A stretch of DNA of 64,000 nt from Cellulomonas humilata (lineage in GTDB: Bacteria > Actinomycetota > Actinomycetes > Actinomycetales > Cellulomonadaceae). The position numbers and the translations under genes are program-made. The notes under the pieces were generated by a model, which did no database searches, was not told the origin of the DNA, and worked only from the letters and a program-made list of their open reading frames with translations. Below are positions 53,682-61,408 of the stretch, piece by piece. The stretch's first letter is position 1; every line of letters begins with the position of its first letter. The stretch covers positions 992,001 through 1,056,000 of the forward strand of contig NZ_JAUSVB010000001.1 of assembly GCF_030814415.1 (NCBI RefSeq), written 5' to 3'.

Positions 53682-54233
53682 CTACCCGCGCGATCCGCGC
53701 GCGCTCCGGGGGCCGCCCTGCGCACTCGGCAGCCGGGTCGCAAAGTCGATCAGGCCGACCCAGTCGGGTCGCAGCGTGATGCGTGCCTGACGCGTGCCCG
53801 GTCGGTCGACGGCGGCCAGCAGGTCTGCCGCCCCCGCGGCGCCGAGGTAGCGCCGGGCCGAGGTGGCGTACTCCGGTGCGATGCCGTCCACCTCGTCGAT
53901 CTCGACCCGGCCCCGCAGCTGCAGAGCGGTCGGTGGGGCGCCGTCGGTGTCGATGCTGACCGCGACGCGGGGGTCGGCGCGCAGGTCCGCGATCCGTCGC
54001 GCCGGGTGCGCGATCCCGGCCTGCGGGCCCGCGACGAAGGTGACCATCACGAGGCGCCCTCCGGTCCACAGGAACCAGGTAGGCACGATCCGTGGGCCTC
54101 CGTCCCGACCCACGTAGGACATCCGAGCCAGGGTCGACGACCCGAGCAGGCGCTGTGCACCCGGCTCGAGCAGCAGGCGGGGATCACCCTGGGCGAGCAC
54201 GGGCTGGGCGGTCTGGCTGGTCTGGTCGGTCAC
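53682..54233 (-). CDS. Pyridoxamine-phosphate-oxidase-fold protein
   Basis: 183 residues. Split-barrel flavin or F420-binding fold: LGSSTLARMSYVGRDGGPRI, VPTWFLWTGGRLVMVTFVAG, VAVSIDTDGAPPTALQLRGR and a C-terminal ITLRPDWVGLIDFATRLPS. This matches the TIGR03618/F420-type deazaflavin reductase group common in actinobacteria. Cofactor and substrate are not certain. The first 20 or so residues before the barrel are probably disordered. Confidence 0.85.
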   Translation of the reverse strand: MTDQTSQTAQPVLAQGDPRLLLEPGAQRLLGSSTLARMSYVGRDGGPRIVPTWFLWTGGRLVMVTFVAGPQAGIAHPARRIADLRADPRVAVSIDTDGAPPTALQLRGRVEIDEVDGIAPEYATSARRYLGAAGAADLLAAVDRPGTRQARITLRPDWVGLIDFATRLPSAQGGPRSARGSRG

Positions 54234-54367
54234 GGTCGGCTCTCTCCGTCGTCGCGGTCGGCGGAGTCCTCGACGACGAGACCCTCGTCGTGCTCCATCA
54301 CTACGACGATCGACGGCGGCCCAGATCGACAGCCGGGGGTCGACGTCAGGAGGCGTTGCCCGAGACC

Positions 54368-54856
54368 TCAGGGCTCGTCGGCGGCCGCGGCGTAGGCGGC
54401 AGCGAGCCGTTCGAGGGGGCTCAGGCCGTCACGGGGTACCGATGGCGCGTCGAGGTGGCGGACGCGGAGCTCGTCCATGAGCTCGTCGAGGAACGCCGGG
54501 CCCCCGTCGCGCATCAGCTGCTGCCGGCTGCGGAGCTCGGCGGTGCCCGGGCGCCAGTCGAGGCCCCAGTTCCCGAGGGCGTAGATGATCGGCAGGGTCT
54601 GGATGCCGGCCTCGGTGAGGCTGTAGCGGGCGCGCTGTCCCCGGGCGGCGGTGCCGCGGGTGAGGATCCCCGCCTCGACGAGCCGCACGAGGCGGTCGGC
54701 CAGGATGTTCGACGCGATGCCCTCGATCGACCCGGTGAGCAGCGCCCGGAAGTAACGGCGGTCGCCGAAGATGACGTCGCGCAGCACGAGCAGCGCCCAA
54801 CGGTCGCCCAGCACCTCGACCGCGGCGTTGATCGGGCACCCGGACCGTGGCTCCAC
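54368..54856 (-). CDS. HxlR-family transcriptional regulator
   Basis: 162 residues from GTG 54856, with a perfect AAGGAGGAG upstream. Winged helix of the HxlR type: CPINAAVEVLGDRWALLVLR, LLTGSIEGIASNILADRLVR, YSLTEAGIQTLPIIYALG. Like other HxlR proteins it has a conserved Cys near the N-terminus (Cys7 here) that could sense thiol-reactive compounds. Divergent from a three-gene operon, with a palindrome between them at 54889-54915. Confidence 0.92.
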   Translation of the reverse strand: MEPRSGCPINAAVEVLGDRWALLVLRDVIFGDRRYFRALLTGSIEGIASNILADRLVRLVEAGILTRGTAARGQRARYSLTEAGIQTLPIIYALGNWGLDWRPGTAELRSRQQLMRDGGPAFLDELMDELRVRHLDAPSVPRDGLSPLERLAAAYAAAADEP

Positions 54857-54888
54857 AACTCCTCCTTGACACCTGTTTCGCCCTCAAT

Positions 54889-54915
54889 ATAGTGGTTGCA
54901 GATCGCAATCACTAT
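54889..54915. promoter_or_regulatory. Palindromic operator between hxlR and the reductase operon
   Basis: ATAGTGGTTGCAGATCGCAATCACTAT is a nearly perfect dyad: ATAGTG, one mismatch, TTGC, then the complement GCAA, one mismatch, CACTAT. It lies 33 bases from the hxlR start and 20 bases from the first reductase start, overlapping both likely promoters, and is AT-rich against its surroundings. Binding by the HxlR protein is inferred. Confidence 0.72.
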
Positions 54916-54935
54916 CGCTTCGGGAGTGGGAGACT

Positions 54936-55517
54936 GTGGGCCGGTTCGTGTACGCGATGAACGTGTCCCTGGATCTGCGGATCGAGCAGGTCCCAGGCGA
55001 CAACGGCGCGGGCGAGTGGCTGCGCATCGACACGGAGCTGCACCGCGAGCTCAACGCACGGGCGCGGGCGGTCGCGATGATCGTCCACGGCCGGGTCTTC
55101 TACGAGGTCATGGAGGAGTACATGCCGCGGGCGCGCGAGGACGCGTCGCTGCCGGACGTCCTGCGCGAGTACGGCGAGATCTGGACCGCCAAGCCCAAGG
55201 TGCTCGTCTCCCGCACCCGGCACGCTGCCGACCACAACACCCGGGTCATCGGCGGGGACGACGCGATCGAGCAGCTCGCCGCCCTCCGGGCCGAGACCGA
55301 CGGCACCATCGGCGTGGGCGGTGCGTCGCTCGCCACCCAGCTGCTCCGGGCGGGCCTCCTCGACGAGCTCCTGCTCACCACCCATCCCGCGATCCTGGGC
55401 TTCGGTCGGCCCCTCTTCGACGACTACGACCGGCCGATCGAGCTCGACCTGCTCGACCACCGGTCGTTCGGCTCGGGCGTCACGGTGCGCCACTACGCGA
55501 TCAGCGAGGCTGCCTGA
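54936..55517 (+). CDS. Dihydrofolate-reductase/RibD-like protein (first)
   Basis: 193 residues from GTG 54936. RibD C-terminal/DHFR fold: FVYAMNVSLDLRIEQVPGD at the start, MIVHGRVFYEVMEEY, and the NADPH-binding GTIGVGGASLATQLLRAGL followed by DELLLTTHPAILGFGRPLF. These reductases act on small heterocycles or nitro compounds; the usual first Asp of DHFR is not clear. First gene of the HxlR-controlled operon, overlapping the next by one base. Confidence 0.88.
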   Translation: MGRFVYAMNVSLDLRIEQVPGDNGAGEWLRIDTELHRELNARARAVAMIVHGRVFYEVMEEYMPRAREDASLPDVLREYGEIWTAKPKVLVSRTRHAADHNTRVIGGDDAIEQLAALRAETDGTIGVGGASLATQLLRAGLLDELLLTTHPAILGFGRPLFDDYDRPIELDLLDHRSFGSGVTVRHYAISEAA

Positions 55518-56320
55518 TGCTGCGGCAGGTCGTGGAGGGTGTGCTCGTCCACGAGAGCGCCTTCCTGCAGAGCAACGCCGTGGTCGTGCACGGCGGGGCG
55601 GGCGTCCTGCTCGTCGACCCCGGGGTGCTCGCCGACGAGCTGGCCGGCATCGCCACGGACCTCCGTGTCCCCGTCGGGGCAGGCTTTTCGACGCATCCGC
55701 ACTGGGACCACCTGCTCTGGCACGCCGGGTTCGGCGAGGTCCCCCGCTACGGCACCGCCCGGTGCGCGGCCGCCATCCACGCACGGCTGTCGGACCCCGA
55801 CTGGAGAGCCTTCGTCGCCGGGATGATCCCGGAGGACATCGTCGAGCAGGTGCCGCTGGACGACGTGTTCGGCCGCATCACCGGCCTGCCCGCCGAGACG
55901 GCGCGGATCCCGTGGGACGGCCCAAGTGTCCGGATCATCGAGCACCAGGCGCACGCCCCCGGTCACGCGGCGCTGCTGATCGAGGAGCGCGGCGTGCTCG
56001 TCGCCGGCGACATGCTCTCCGACGTCCTCATCCCCCTGCTCAGCCCGTTCGCCGAGGACCCGATCGAGGACTACCTCGCCGCGCTCCGGCTGATCGAGGC
56101 CGTGGCGGGCGACGCCGACGTCGTCATCCCCGGCCACGGCTCTGTCGGCGGAGCCGGTGAGGTGCGTGCACGGATCGGCCAGGACCGGGCCTATCTGGAG
56201 GCCTTGCGCGACGGTCGCACTCCGGACGACCCCCGCATCGGGCCCTCGGCCGAGCCCGGCTGGGAGTGGGTCGCCGGGCTTCACGACGGGCAGCGGCAGC
56301 GACTCGGGAAGGGGAACTGA
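55517..56320 (+). CDS. Metallo-beta-lactamase-fold hydrolase
   Basis: 267 residues from ATG 55517. MBL metal motif FSTHPHWDHLLWHAGFG (H-x-H-x-D-H variant: the first His is in THPHWDH), the third-ligand segment QAHAPGHAALLI, the Asp in VLVAGDMLSD, and the last His in VVIPGHGSV. Probable thioester, lactone or other hydrolase. The TGATG start junction and the overlap with the following gene mean all three operon genes are co-translated. Confidence 0.9.
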   Translation: MLRQVVEGVLVHESAFLQSNAVVVHGGAGVLLVDPGVLADELAGIATDLRVPVGAGFSTHPHWDHLLWHAGFGEVPRYGTARCAAAIHARLSDPDWRAFVAGMIPEDIVEQVPLDDVFGRITGLPAETARIPWDGPSVRIIEHQAHAPGHAALLIEERGVLVAGDMLSDVLIPLLSPFAEDPIEDYLAALRLIEAVAGDADVVIPGHGSVGGAGEVRARIGQDRAYLEALRDGRTPDDPRIGPSAEPGWEWVAGLHDGQRQRLGKGN

Positions 56321-56877
56321 TGGGAAAGCTCATCTACTCGATGATCACCTCGCTCGACGGATACGCCGAGGCGGCGGAGGGCGACCTCGGTACGGGGGCG
56401 GAGGTGCCGGAGGTGCACACCTTCATCGGCGAGGTCTTCCGTGACGTCCGCACCTTCCTCTACGGCCGGCGGATGTACGAGACGATGGTCTTCTGGGAGA
56501 CCGCGCACACCCTGCCCGACGTGCCGCCGCACATCGTGGAGTACGCCCGCGGCTGGCAGGCCGCCGAGAAGGTCGTGTACTCCACGACGCTGGAGTCGGT
56601 GTCCAGCGCGAGGACCAGGATCGAACGGTCCTTCGACCCCGACGCGGTGCGCGCGCTGAAGGCCGAGTCCGAGCACGACCTGTCCGTCGACGGCCCGAAC
56701 CTCGCCGCTCAGGCGATCCGGGCCGGTCTGGTGGACGAGTACGCGCTGTTCATGACGACGAGCGTGGTCGGCGGCGGGAAGCGGTTCTTCCCCGACGGCG
56801 TGCGCCTCGATCTCGACCTCGTCGAGGAGCGTGCCTTCGACAGCGGGCTGATCTACGCGCGCTACCGCACCCGCTGA
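56320..56877 (+). CDS. Dihydrofolate-reductase-like protein (second)
   Basis: 185 residues from ATG 56320. Opening GKLIYSMITSLDGYAEAAEG is the common YyaP/YwjB type. FLYGRRMYETMVFWETAHTL and HDLSVDGPNLAAQAIRAGLV (NADPH loop), then FPDGVRLDLDLVEERAFDSG, complete the fold. It is related to, but clearly different from, the first reductase in the operon. Two reductases around a hydrolase behind an HxlR switch suggest a detoxification route. Confidence 0.9.
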   Translation: MGKLIYSMITSLDGYAEAAEGDLGTGAEVPEVHTFIGEVFRDVRTFLYGRRMYETMVFWETAHTLPDVPPHIVEYARGWQAAEKVVYSTTLESVSSARTRIERSFDPDAVRALKAESEHDLSVDGPNLAAQAIRAGLVDEYALFMTTSVVGGGKRFFPDGVRLDLDLVEERAFDSGLIYARYRTR

Positions 56878-56936
56878 GCCCGCCACATCGTGGTCGTGAC
56901 GCGCCGACGGGCGGCGATCACGGCATCGTCCGGTGG

Positions 56937-57401
56937 ATGAGCACTGACCTCGAGGTCCGCCGCGTGACCCGGTCCGACGAGCACCGATGGGCCGAGCTGT
57001 TCGCGGGCTACCGCGACTTCTACCGCCTGGGCACGGACAGCACGGCGGTCGCCCGGACGTGGGAGTGGGTCGTCGGGGAGCAGCACGGGCTGACCGGACT
57101 GGTCGCGGTGTCCACCGACGGCACGCTCCTCGGCCTGGCCAACCTGCGGATGTTCGCCCGGCCGTCCACCGGGACGATCGGCCTGTACCTCGACGACCTG
57201 TTCGCCGACCCGGCCGCCCGCCGGCGGGGCGTCGGTGCGGCTCTGCTCGACGCAGCGGCGGACCTTGCCGCGCAGCGGGGCGCGAGCGTCGTCCGGTGGA
57301 TCACCGCCGGCGACAACGCGACGGCCCGTTCGCTCTACGACCAGCACGCCACGGCGACGCCGTGGGTCACCTACGACATGCCGCCCGCCCGCCGGCCGTG
57401 A
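56937..57401 (+). CDS. GNAT N-acetyltransferase
   Basis: 154 residues from ATG 56937. Opening LEVRRVTRSDEHRWAELFAG, YLDDLFADPAARRRGVGAAL with the acetyl-CoA loop R-R-R-G-V-G-A, and WITAGDNATARSLYDQHATA with the conserved Asn/Tyr of the fourth motif. This is the plain single-domain GNAT. Its stop overlaps an alternative start of the next gene, so they may be one transcript. Confidence 0.9.
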   Translation: MSTDLEVRRVTRSDEHRWAELFAGYRDFYRLGTDSTAVARTWEWVVGEQHGLTGLVAVSTDGTLLGLANLRMFARPSTGTIGLYLDDLFADPAARRRGVGAALLDAAADLAAQRGASVVRWITAGDNATARSLYDQHATATPWVTYDMPPARRP

Positions 57402-57433
57402 GCGGGTCGGGCGCTCCGGGTACCGTCCGGAGC

Positions 57434-57799
57434 GTGGAGATCCTGCATGTCACGCACCGGTCGGACTGGGACGCGGCCCGGGCGGCCGGCAGCTACCGCT
57501 GGTCGACGAAGGGCCGGACCTACGAGGACGTGGGCTTCATCCACGCGTCGTCGCGCGCCCAGCTGCCCGCCGTCGCTGCGTCCGTCTTCGCGGGCGACGG
57601 CGACGAGCTGTGCGTCCTGTTCCTGGACACCGACACGATCACTGCCGCCGGCGTCGAGGTCCGGTACGAGGACGGCGGTAGCGGGGAGCTCTACCCGCAC
57701 GTGTACGGACCGATCGACCCGGCGTGGGTGGTCGACGTGGTGCCGGCGCACCTCGGACCTGACGGCGTCTTCGCCTGGGGTCCCGCGCCGACCCCGTGA
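57434..57799 (+). CDS. DUF952 family protein
   Basis: 121 residues from GTG 57434; a GTG at 57398 would give 12 extra residues, but VEILHVTHRSDWDAARAAGS is the normal DUF952 beginning. GFIHASSRAQLPAVAASVFA (the FIHxS signature) and GELYPHVYGPIDPAWVVDVV follow. DUF952 is structurally related to the ADP-ribosyltransferase-like fold, but has no known function. Confidence 0.88.
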   Translation: MEILHVTHRSDWDAARAAGSYRWSTKGRTYEDVGFIHASSRAQLPAVAASVFAGDGDELCVLFLDTDTITAAGVEVRYEDGGSGELYPHVYGPIDPAWVVDVVPAHLGPDGVFAWGPAPTP

Positions 57800-57828
57800 G
57801 CACCCGGTCGGGTGGCTAGCCTCGGACG

Positions 57829-58428
57829 GTGGTCAGCGCCGAGGAGATCGTCCGCCAGTACCCCTACGACCCGGACGGCGTCGAGTGGCTCGTGCCGCCG
57901 GAGCACGTCGACATCACCATCGCCGAGTACGACCGCGCCTGGCCGGGCGCGGTCGCGGCGCTCGCGGACCTGGTCCGAGGGGCCCTCGGCGACGAGGTGC
58001 TCTCGCTGGAGCACGTCGGGTCGACCTCGGTCGCGGGCCTCGCGGCCAAGCCGATCATCGACCTCGACCTGACCGTCGCCGACTCGACCGACGAGTCGCG
58101 TTACCGCCCGCAGCTCGAGGCGGCGGGCTTCACCCTGATCCTGCGCGAGCGCGCCTGGCACGAGCACCGGATGCTCACCCACGACGTGCCCCAGGCGAAC
58201 CTGCACGTCTGGAGCCCGGACGGCCCCGAGCCGGTCCGGCACGTGCTCCTGCGCGACTGGCTGCGCGCGCACCCGGAGGACCGCGACGCCTACGCCGCGG
58301 CCAAGCGCGCGGCAGCGGACGGGCTACGGACGGGCGGCGGTGGCTCGGGGATGGACTACAACGAGCTCAAGGCGCCGACGATCGGCGAGATCCTGGACCG
58401 CGTCTTCCGGGCACACGGCCTGCGCTGA
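57829..58428 (+). CDS. GrpB family (UPF0157) nucleotidyltransferase-fold protein
   Basis: 199 residues from GTG 57829. GrpB/UPF0157 pattern: ITIAEYDRAWPGAVAALADL, the EHVGSTSVAGLAAKPIIDLD loop (G-S-T-S-V and two Asp, as in nucleotidyltransferases), RLILRER-type strand FTLILRERAW, and HVWSPDGPEPVRHVLLRDWL. Often found beside GNAT genes or fused to dephospho-CoA kinase. Its biochemical role is unsettled. Convergent with the next gene. Confidence 0.9.
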   Translation: MVSAEEIVRQYPYDPDGVEWLVPPEHVDITIAEYDRAWPGAVAALADLVRGALGDEVLSLEHVGSTSVAGLAAKPIIDLDLTVADSTDESRYRPQLEAAGFTLILRERAWHEHRMLTHDVPQANLHVWSPDGPEPVRHVLLRDWLRAHPEDRDAYAAAKRAAADGLRTGGGGSGMDYNELKAPTIGEILDRVFRAHGLR

Positions 58429-58431
58429 GCG

Positions 58432-59067
58432 TCAGGGGTGCGCGTTGCGGTCGATCCCGAGCGTGGCGACGAGGTCCTCGTGGAGCTCGAACCAGACGCG
58501 GTGGCACGAGTCGATGTCGGTGCGGTCGACCCAGCCCTCGTCGCCGGCGCGGGCGTGACCAACCGCCGCGGCGAACCGCCCGTCGTACCCCCGGAACCGC
58601 GCCAGGAGCTGTTCGAGCCGATCCGCGAGCGGGCTGAGGTGTCCCGCGATCGCGGCGAGTTCCTCCAGGACGCGGGTGTCCCACTCGGCGTCGGAGTGGT
58701 CGTTGGTGGCGAGCCGGTCGTCGGCGGTCGGTCGGAGCTGCCAGTCCGTGCAGGCCCGCTGCAGGCGCGTGTTCAGCGGGAGGAAGTTGCGGTAGACGTC
58801 GCGGACCTCGGCCTCGCCGCCGACGTGAGCGAGCTCGGCCGCGAGCAGGCGCTCGTCCTGCGTCCGGCCACGCTCGGTCAGGGACCAGCCGCTGAGGTCG
58901 GCGAACGCCGCGTGCTGCACCCAGCCGTAGGCCTCGGCGTCGCGCAGCAGCTCGTCGGACTCGGCCGGGTCGACGCCGAAGCGGCGGGCGACGGTCGGGG
59001 TGTCGGCGAACCCGACGATGCGCACGGCATGCAGCACCAGCAGGTCGAGGGCGGACTCCTGCGTCAC
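58432..59067 (-). CDS. MarR-like/winged-helix hypothetical protein
   Basis: 211 residues from GTG 59067, overlapping the upstream gene (GTGA). The N-terminal third looks like a winged helix (DLLVLHAVRIVGFADTPTVA, RRFGVDPAESDELLRDAEAY, GWSLTERGRTQDERLLAAEL). The rest is helical with WQLRPTADDRLATNDHSDAE. Proteins of this shape frequently accompany small PEP-synthase-like genes in actinobacteria. Probably a regulator or adaptor; not certain. Confidence 0.7.
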   Translation of the reverse strand: MTQESALDLLVLHAVRIVGFADTPTVARRFGVDPAESDELLRDAEAYGWVQHAAFADLSGWSLTERGRTQDERLLAAELAHVGGEAEVRDVYRNFLPLNTRLQRACTDWQLRPTADDRLATNDHSDAEWDTRVLEELAAIAGHLSPLADRLEQLLARFRGYDGRFAAAVGHARAGDEGWVDRTDIDSCHRVWFELHEDLVATLGIDRNAHP

Positions 59068-59468
59068 GACCCCGCCTCTCGTCGGGCCGCCAGCCGGGCG
59101 TAGTGCTGCTGACAGGCCTGCCGAGACTTGAAGCCCATGGCCTCGGCGATCTGCGCCCAGGTCAGACCCGCGCTGCGGGCGACGAACAGCAGGCCGTCCT
59201 CGAGCCCGTCGACCTCGGCGCGCGCCGCGGGCATGAGGGTGAGGGCGCTCAGGAGGTCCTCGGGGGCCAGGTCGCCGGATCGCCAGAGCGCGAACTGCAC
59301 GAGGTCGACCGCCGAGGCCGGGACGGGCGCGGGGCGCCACGGACGATCGCCGAGCTGGTCGGCTCCCAGGCGGAGGAGGCTCTGTCGCGCCTCGTGCTCG
59401 TGCTGGGCCTGCGCCTGGTCTGCGTCGGCCGCGCGGCGGGCGTCGTCATTGCTCTCCATGCGCGCCAT
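59064..59468 (-). CDS. DNA-binding protein with C-terminal helix-turn-helix
   Basis: 134 residues; MARMESNDD is the longest start, and ATG 59459 is the alternative. A charged, Gln/Ala-rich N-terminus is followed by a helical middle, and the C-terminus LEDGLLFVARSAGLTWAQIA, EAMGFKSRQACQQHYARLAA is a clear helix-turn-helix. It overlaps the next gene and is divergent from the PEP-synthase-like gene, with a small dyad between. Probably represses that gene. Confidence 0.8.
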   Translation of the reverse strand: MARMESNDDARRAADADQAQAQHEHEARQSLLRLGADQLGDRPWRPAPVPASAVDLVQFALWRSGDLAPEDLLSALTLMPAARAEVDGLEDGLLFVARSAGLTWAQIAEAMGFKSRQACQQHYARLAARREAGS

Positions 59469-59478
59469 CGTGCATAGT

Positions 59479-59491
59479 CAACGAAACGTTG
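59479..59491. promoter_or_regulatory. Dyad between the HTH pair and the PEP-synthase-like gene
   Basis: CAACG-AAA-CGTTG, set inside a GTCAAC...GTCAAC direct repeat in a short, AT-richer intergenic region of 41 bases. Its position over both promoters makes it a likely operator for the helix-turn-helix protein. Confidence 0.55.
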
Positions 59492-59509
59492 TCAACGAGA
59501 GGTGCGTCC

Positions 59510-60640
59510 GTGGTGCTCGTTCCGCTCCGCGACGCCGCGAGCCAGACGTGTGGCGGCAAGGCGGGCACGCTCGGCACCCTCCTGCGGGCGGGCGTTCCGG
59601 TGCCCGACGGGTTCGTCGTCCCGTTCACCACCTCGGCGGCTTCGCTCCCCACCGCCCTGCGCGACGCGCTCGCCGCCCTCGGCGACCCGCCGGTGGCCGT
59701 GCGGTCGTCGGCCGACGACGAGGACACCGGACGTGCATCGGCGGCGGGCCAGTACGAGAGCGTGCTCGGGGTGCAGGGCGTTGACCAGGTCGCCGACGCG
59801 GTCCGTGCCTGCTGGGCATCCCTGCACTCGCCGCGCGCGGTGGTCTACCGGGAACCCACCGACCAGGCGCCACGGATGGCCGTCCTCGTGCAGCGGCACC
59901 TGGACGCCGAGGTGGCCGGGGTGATGTTCACACGCAGCGAGCCGTCCGGGGTGACGACGATCGAGGCGTCCTGGGGACTCGGTCCGAGCGTCGTCGGCGG
60001 CACGGTCACGCCGGACGCCTATCGCGTGGATGCGGACGGGACGGTCGGTCGGACGGTCGCGGACAAGGTCAGCCGCATCGACCGGCACGGCACGCACCTG
60101 GTGACGAGCGACGTCCCCGAGCGGGACCGTCGGCGGCCGACGCTCGACGACGCCACCGTCGGACGGCTCGCCGGTCTCGGGCGGAGCATCGCTGCCGTGC
60201 TCGGCGGGGCGCAGGACGTGGAGTGGGCGGTCGTCGGCGGCGAGATCTGGGTGCTGCAGGCCCGGCCGACGACCGCGGACCTCCCCGAGCGATCGTCGAT
60301 CGCTGTCCCCGACCACTCACCGGGAACGCTCGTCGGCACGCCGGGCAGCCGCGGCACCGCGACCGGCGCCGCACGGATCGTCCGAGGTCCCGCCGACTTC
60401 GCCGGCGTGCGCCCGGGCGACATCCTCGTCTGCCCCTGGACCGACCCGAGCTGGACACCGCTGCTGCACCTCGCTGCCGGCGTCATCACCGAGACCGGCG
60501 GGATGCTGTCGCACGCCGCGATCGTCGCCCGCGAACGCCGCATCCCCGCCGTCCTCGGCATCGCCGACGCGACGACGACCCTGCTCGACGCCACCACCAT
60601 CACGATCGACGGCACCGCCGGCACGGTCACGACCCACTGA
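59510..60640 (+). CDS. Short PEP-synthase-like protein (ATP-grasp plus phosphohistidine domain)
   Basis: 376 residues from GTG 59510 (GAGAGG upstream). The N-terminal PPDK/PEP-synthase ATP-grasp domain has GGKAGTLGTLLRAGVPVPDG, VAVRSSADDEDTGRASAAGQ, VLVQRHLDAEVAGVMFTRS and EWAVVGGEIWVLQARPT. The swivelling domain has the phosphorylated His in TGGMLSHAAIVARERRIPAV. The third, PEP/pyruvate-binding barrel is absent, as is the rifampin-binding part of rifampin phosphotransferase, so neither whole reaction is expected. It may phosphorylate a separate partner. Confidence 0.9.
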   Translation: MVLVPLRDAASQTCGGKAGTLGTLLRAGVPVPDGFVVPFTTSAASLPTALRDALAALGDPPVAVRSSADDEDTGRASAAGQYESVLGVQGVDQVADAVRACWASLHSPRAVVYREPTDQAPRMAVLVQRHLDAEVAGVMFTRSEPSGVTTIEASWGLGPSVVGGTVTPDAYRVDADGTVGRTVADKVSRIDRHGTHLVTSDVPERDRRRPTLDDATVGRLAGLGRSIAAVLGGAQDVEWAVVGGEIWVLQARPTTADLPERSSIAVPDHSPGTLVGTPGSRGTATGAARIVRGPADFAGVRPGDILVCPWTDPSWTPLLHLAAGVITETGGMLSHAAIVARERRIPAVLGIADATTTLLDATTITIDGTAGTVTTH

Positions 60641-60650
60641 GGAGCGCCAC

Positions 60651-61247
60651 GTGGGGACTCGCCACCTGTACCTCGCTCGCCACGGCGAGGCCGATGCCTT
60701 CGGGGAGCTCACCGACACGGGCCGCCGGCAGTCGGACCTGCTCGGGGAGCGCCTCGCGCGCGTCCCGGTCGACGCCGTGTGGCACTCGCCGCTGCCGCGC
60801 GCCGTCGCCAGCGCGCAGCAGGTCGCCCGGCACCTCCCCGGCGTGCCCGTCGCCGAGGCCCCTGAGCTCGTCGACCACGTGCCGCACGTCCCGGCCGCGA
60901 GCGACACCCCACGGCCGTGGCTCGGCTTCTTCGACGGGTACGACGAGGCCGAGGCCGCGTCGGGCCGCGTCATCGCCGACGCGCTGGTCGCACGGTTCGC
61001 GACGATCACGCCGACCGGCGACTCGCACCTCGTCCTGATCACGCACGCGTTCCAGATCGGCTGGCTCGTGCGGCACGCGCTGGACGCGCCCCCGTCGCGG
61101 TGGCTCGGCCTGAACAGCGGGAACGCCGCGCTCACGGTCATCGAGTACCGCCCGGAGCTGCCGCCCGCGCTCGTCGTCTTCAACGACATGAGCCACCTGC
61201 CGGCCGACCTGCGCTGGACGGGGTTCCCCGCGACCGTCCGGCCGTAG
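60651..61247 (+). CDS. Histidine phosphatase family protein
   Basis: 198 residues. Phosphoglycerate-mutase-like fold: LYLARHGEADAFG (the RHG nucleophile motif), LTDTGRRQSDLLGERL, WHSPLPRAVASAQQVARHL and the second His in LVLITHAFQIGW. Ten bases after the PEP-synthase-like gene, same strand, so probably one operon. Substrate unknown. Confidence 0.92.
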   Translation: MGTRHLYLARHGEADAFGELTDTGRRQSDLLGERLARVPVDAVWHSPLPRAVASAQQVARHLPGVPVAEAPELVDHVPHVPAASDTPRPWLGFFDGYDEAEAASGRVIADALVARFATITPTGDSHLVLITHAFQIGWLVRHALDAPPSRWLGLNSGNAALTVIEYRPELPPALVVFNDMSHLPADLRWTGFPATVRP

Positions 61248-61408
61248 ACCACTGGCGAGGCCGTGCGCGATCACAGCCGCGGCCCTCGTCGAAGAGCGAT
61301 CCGAACGAAAGGCTTAGGTGGGTGCACGCGAGACGCGCGCTCCTGAAGACTGGGAGCGATCACAGGCCGGCCTCGGGCTGACCCCGCGCGACAATCACAG
61401 GAGATTGC

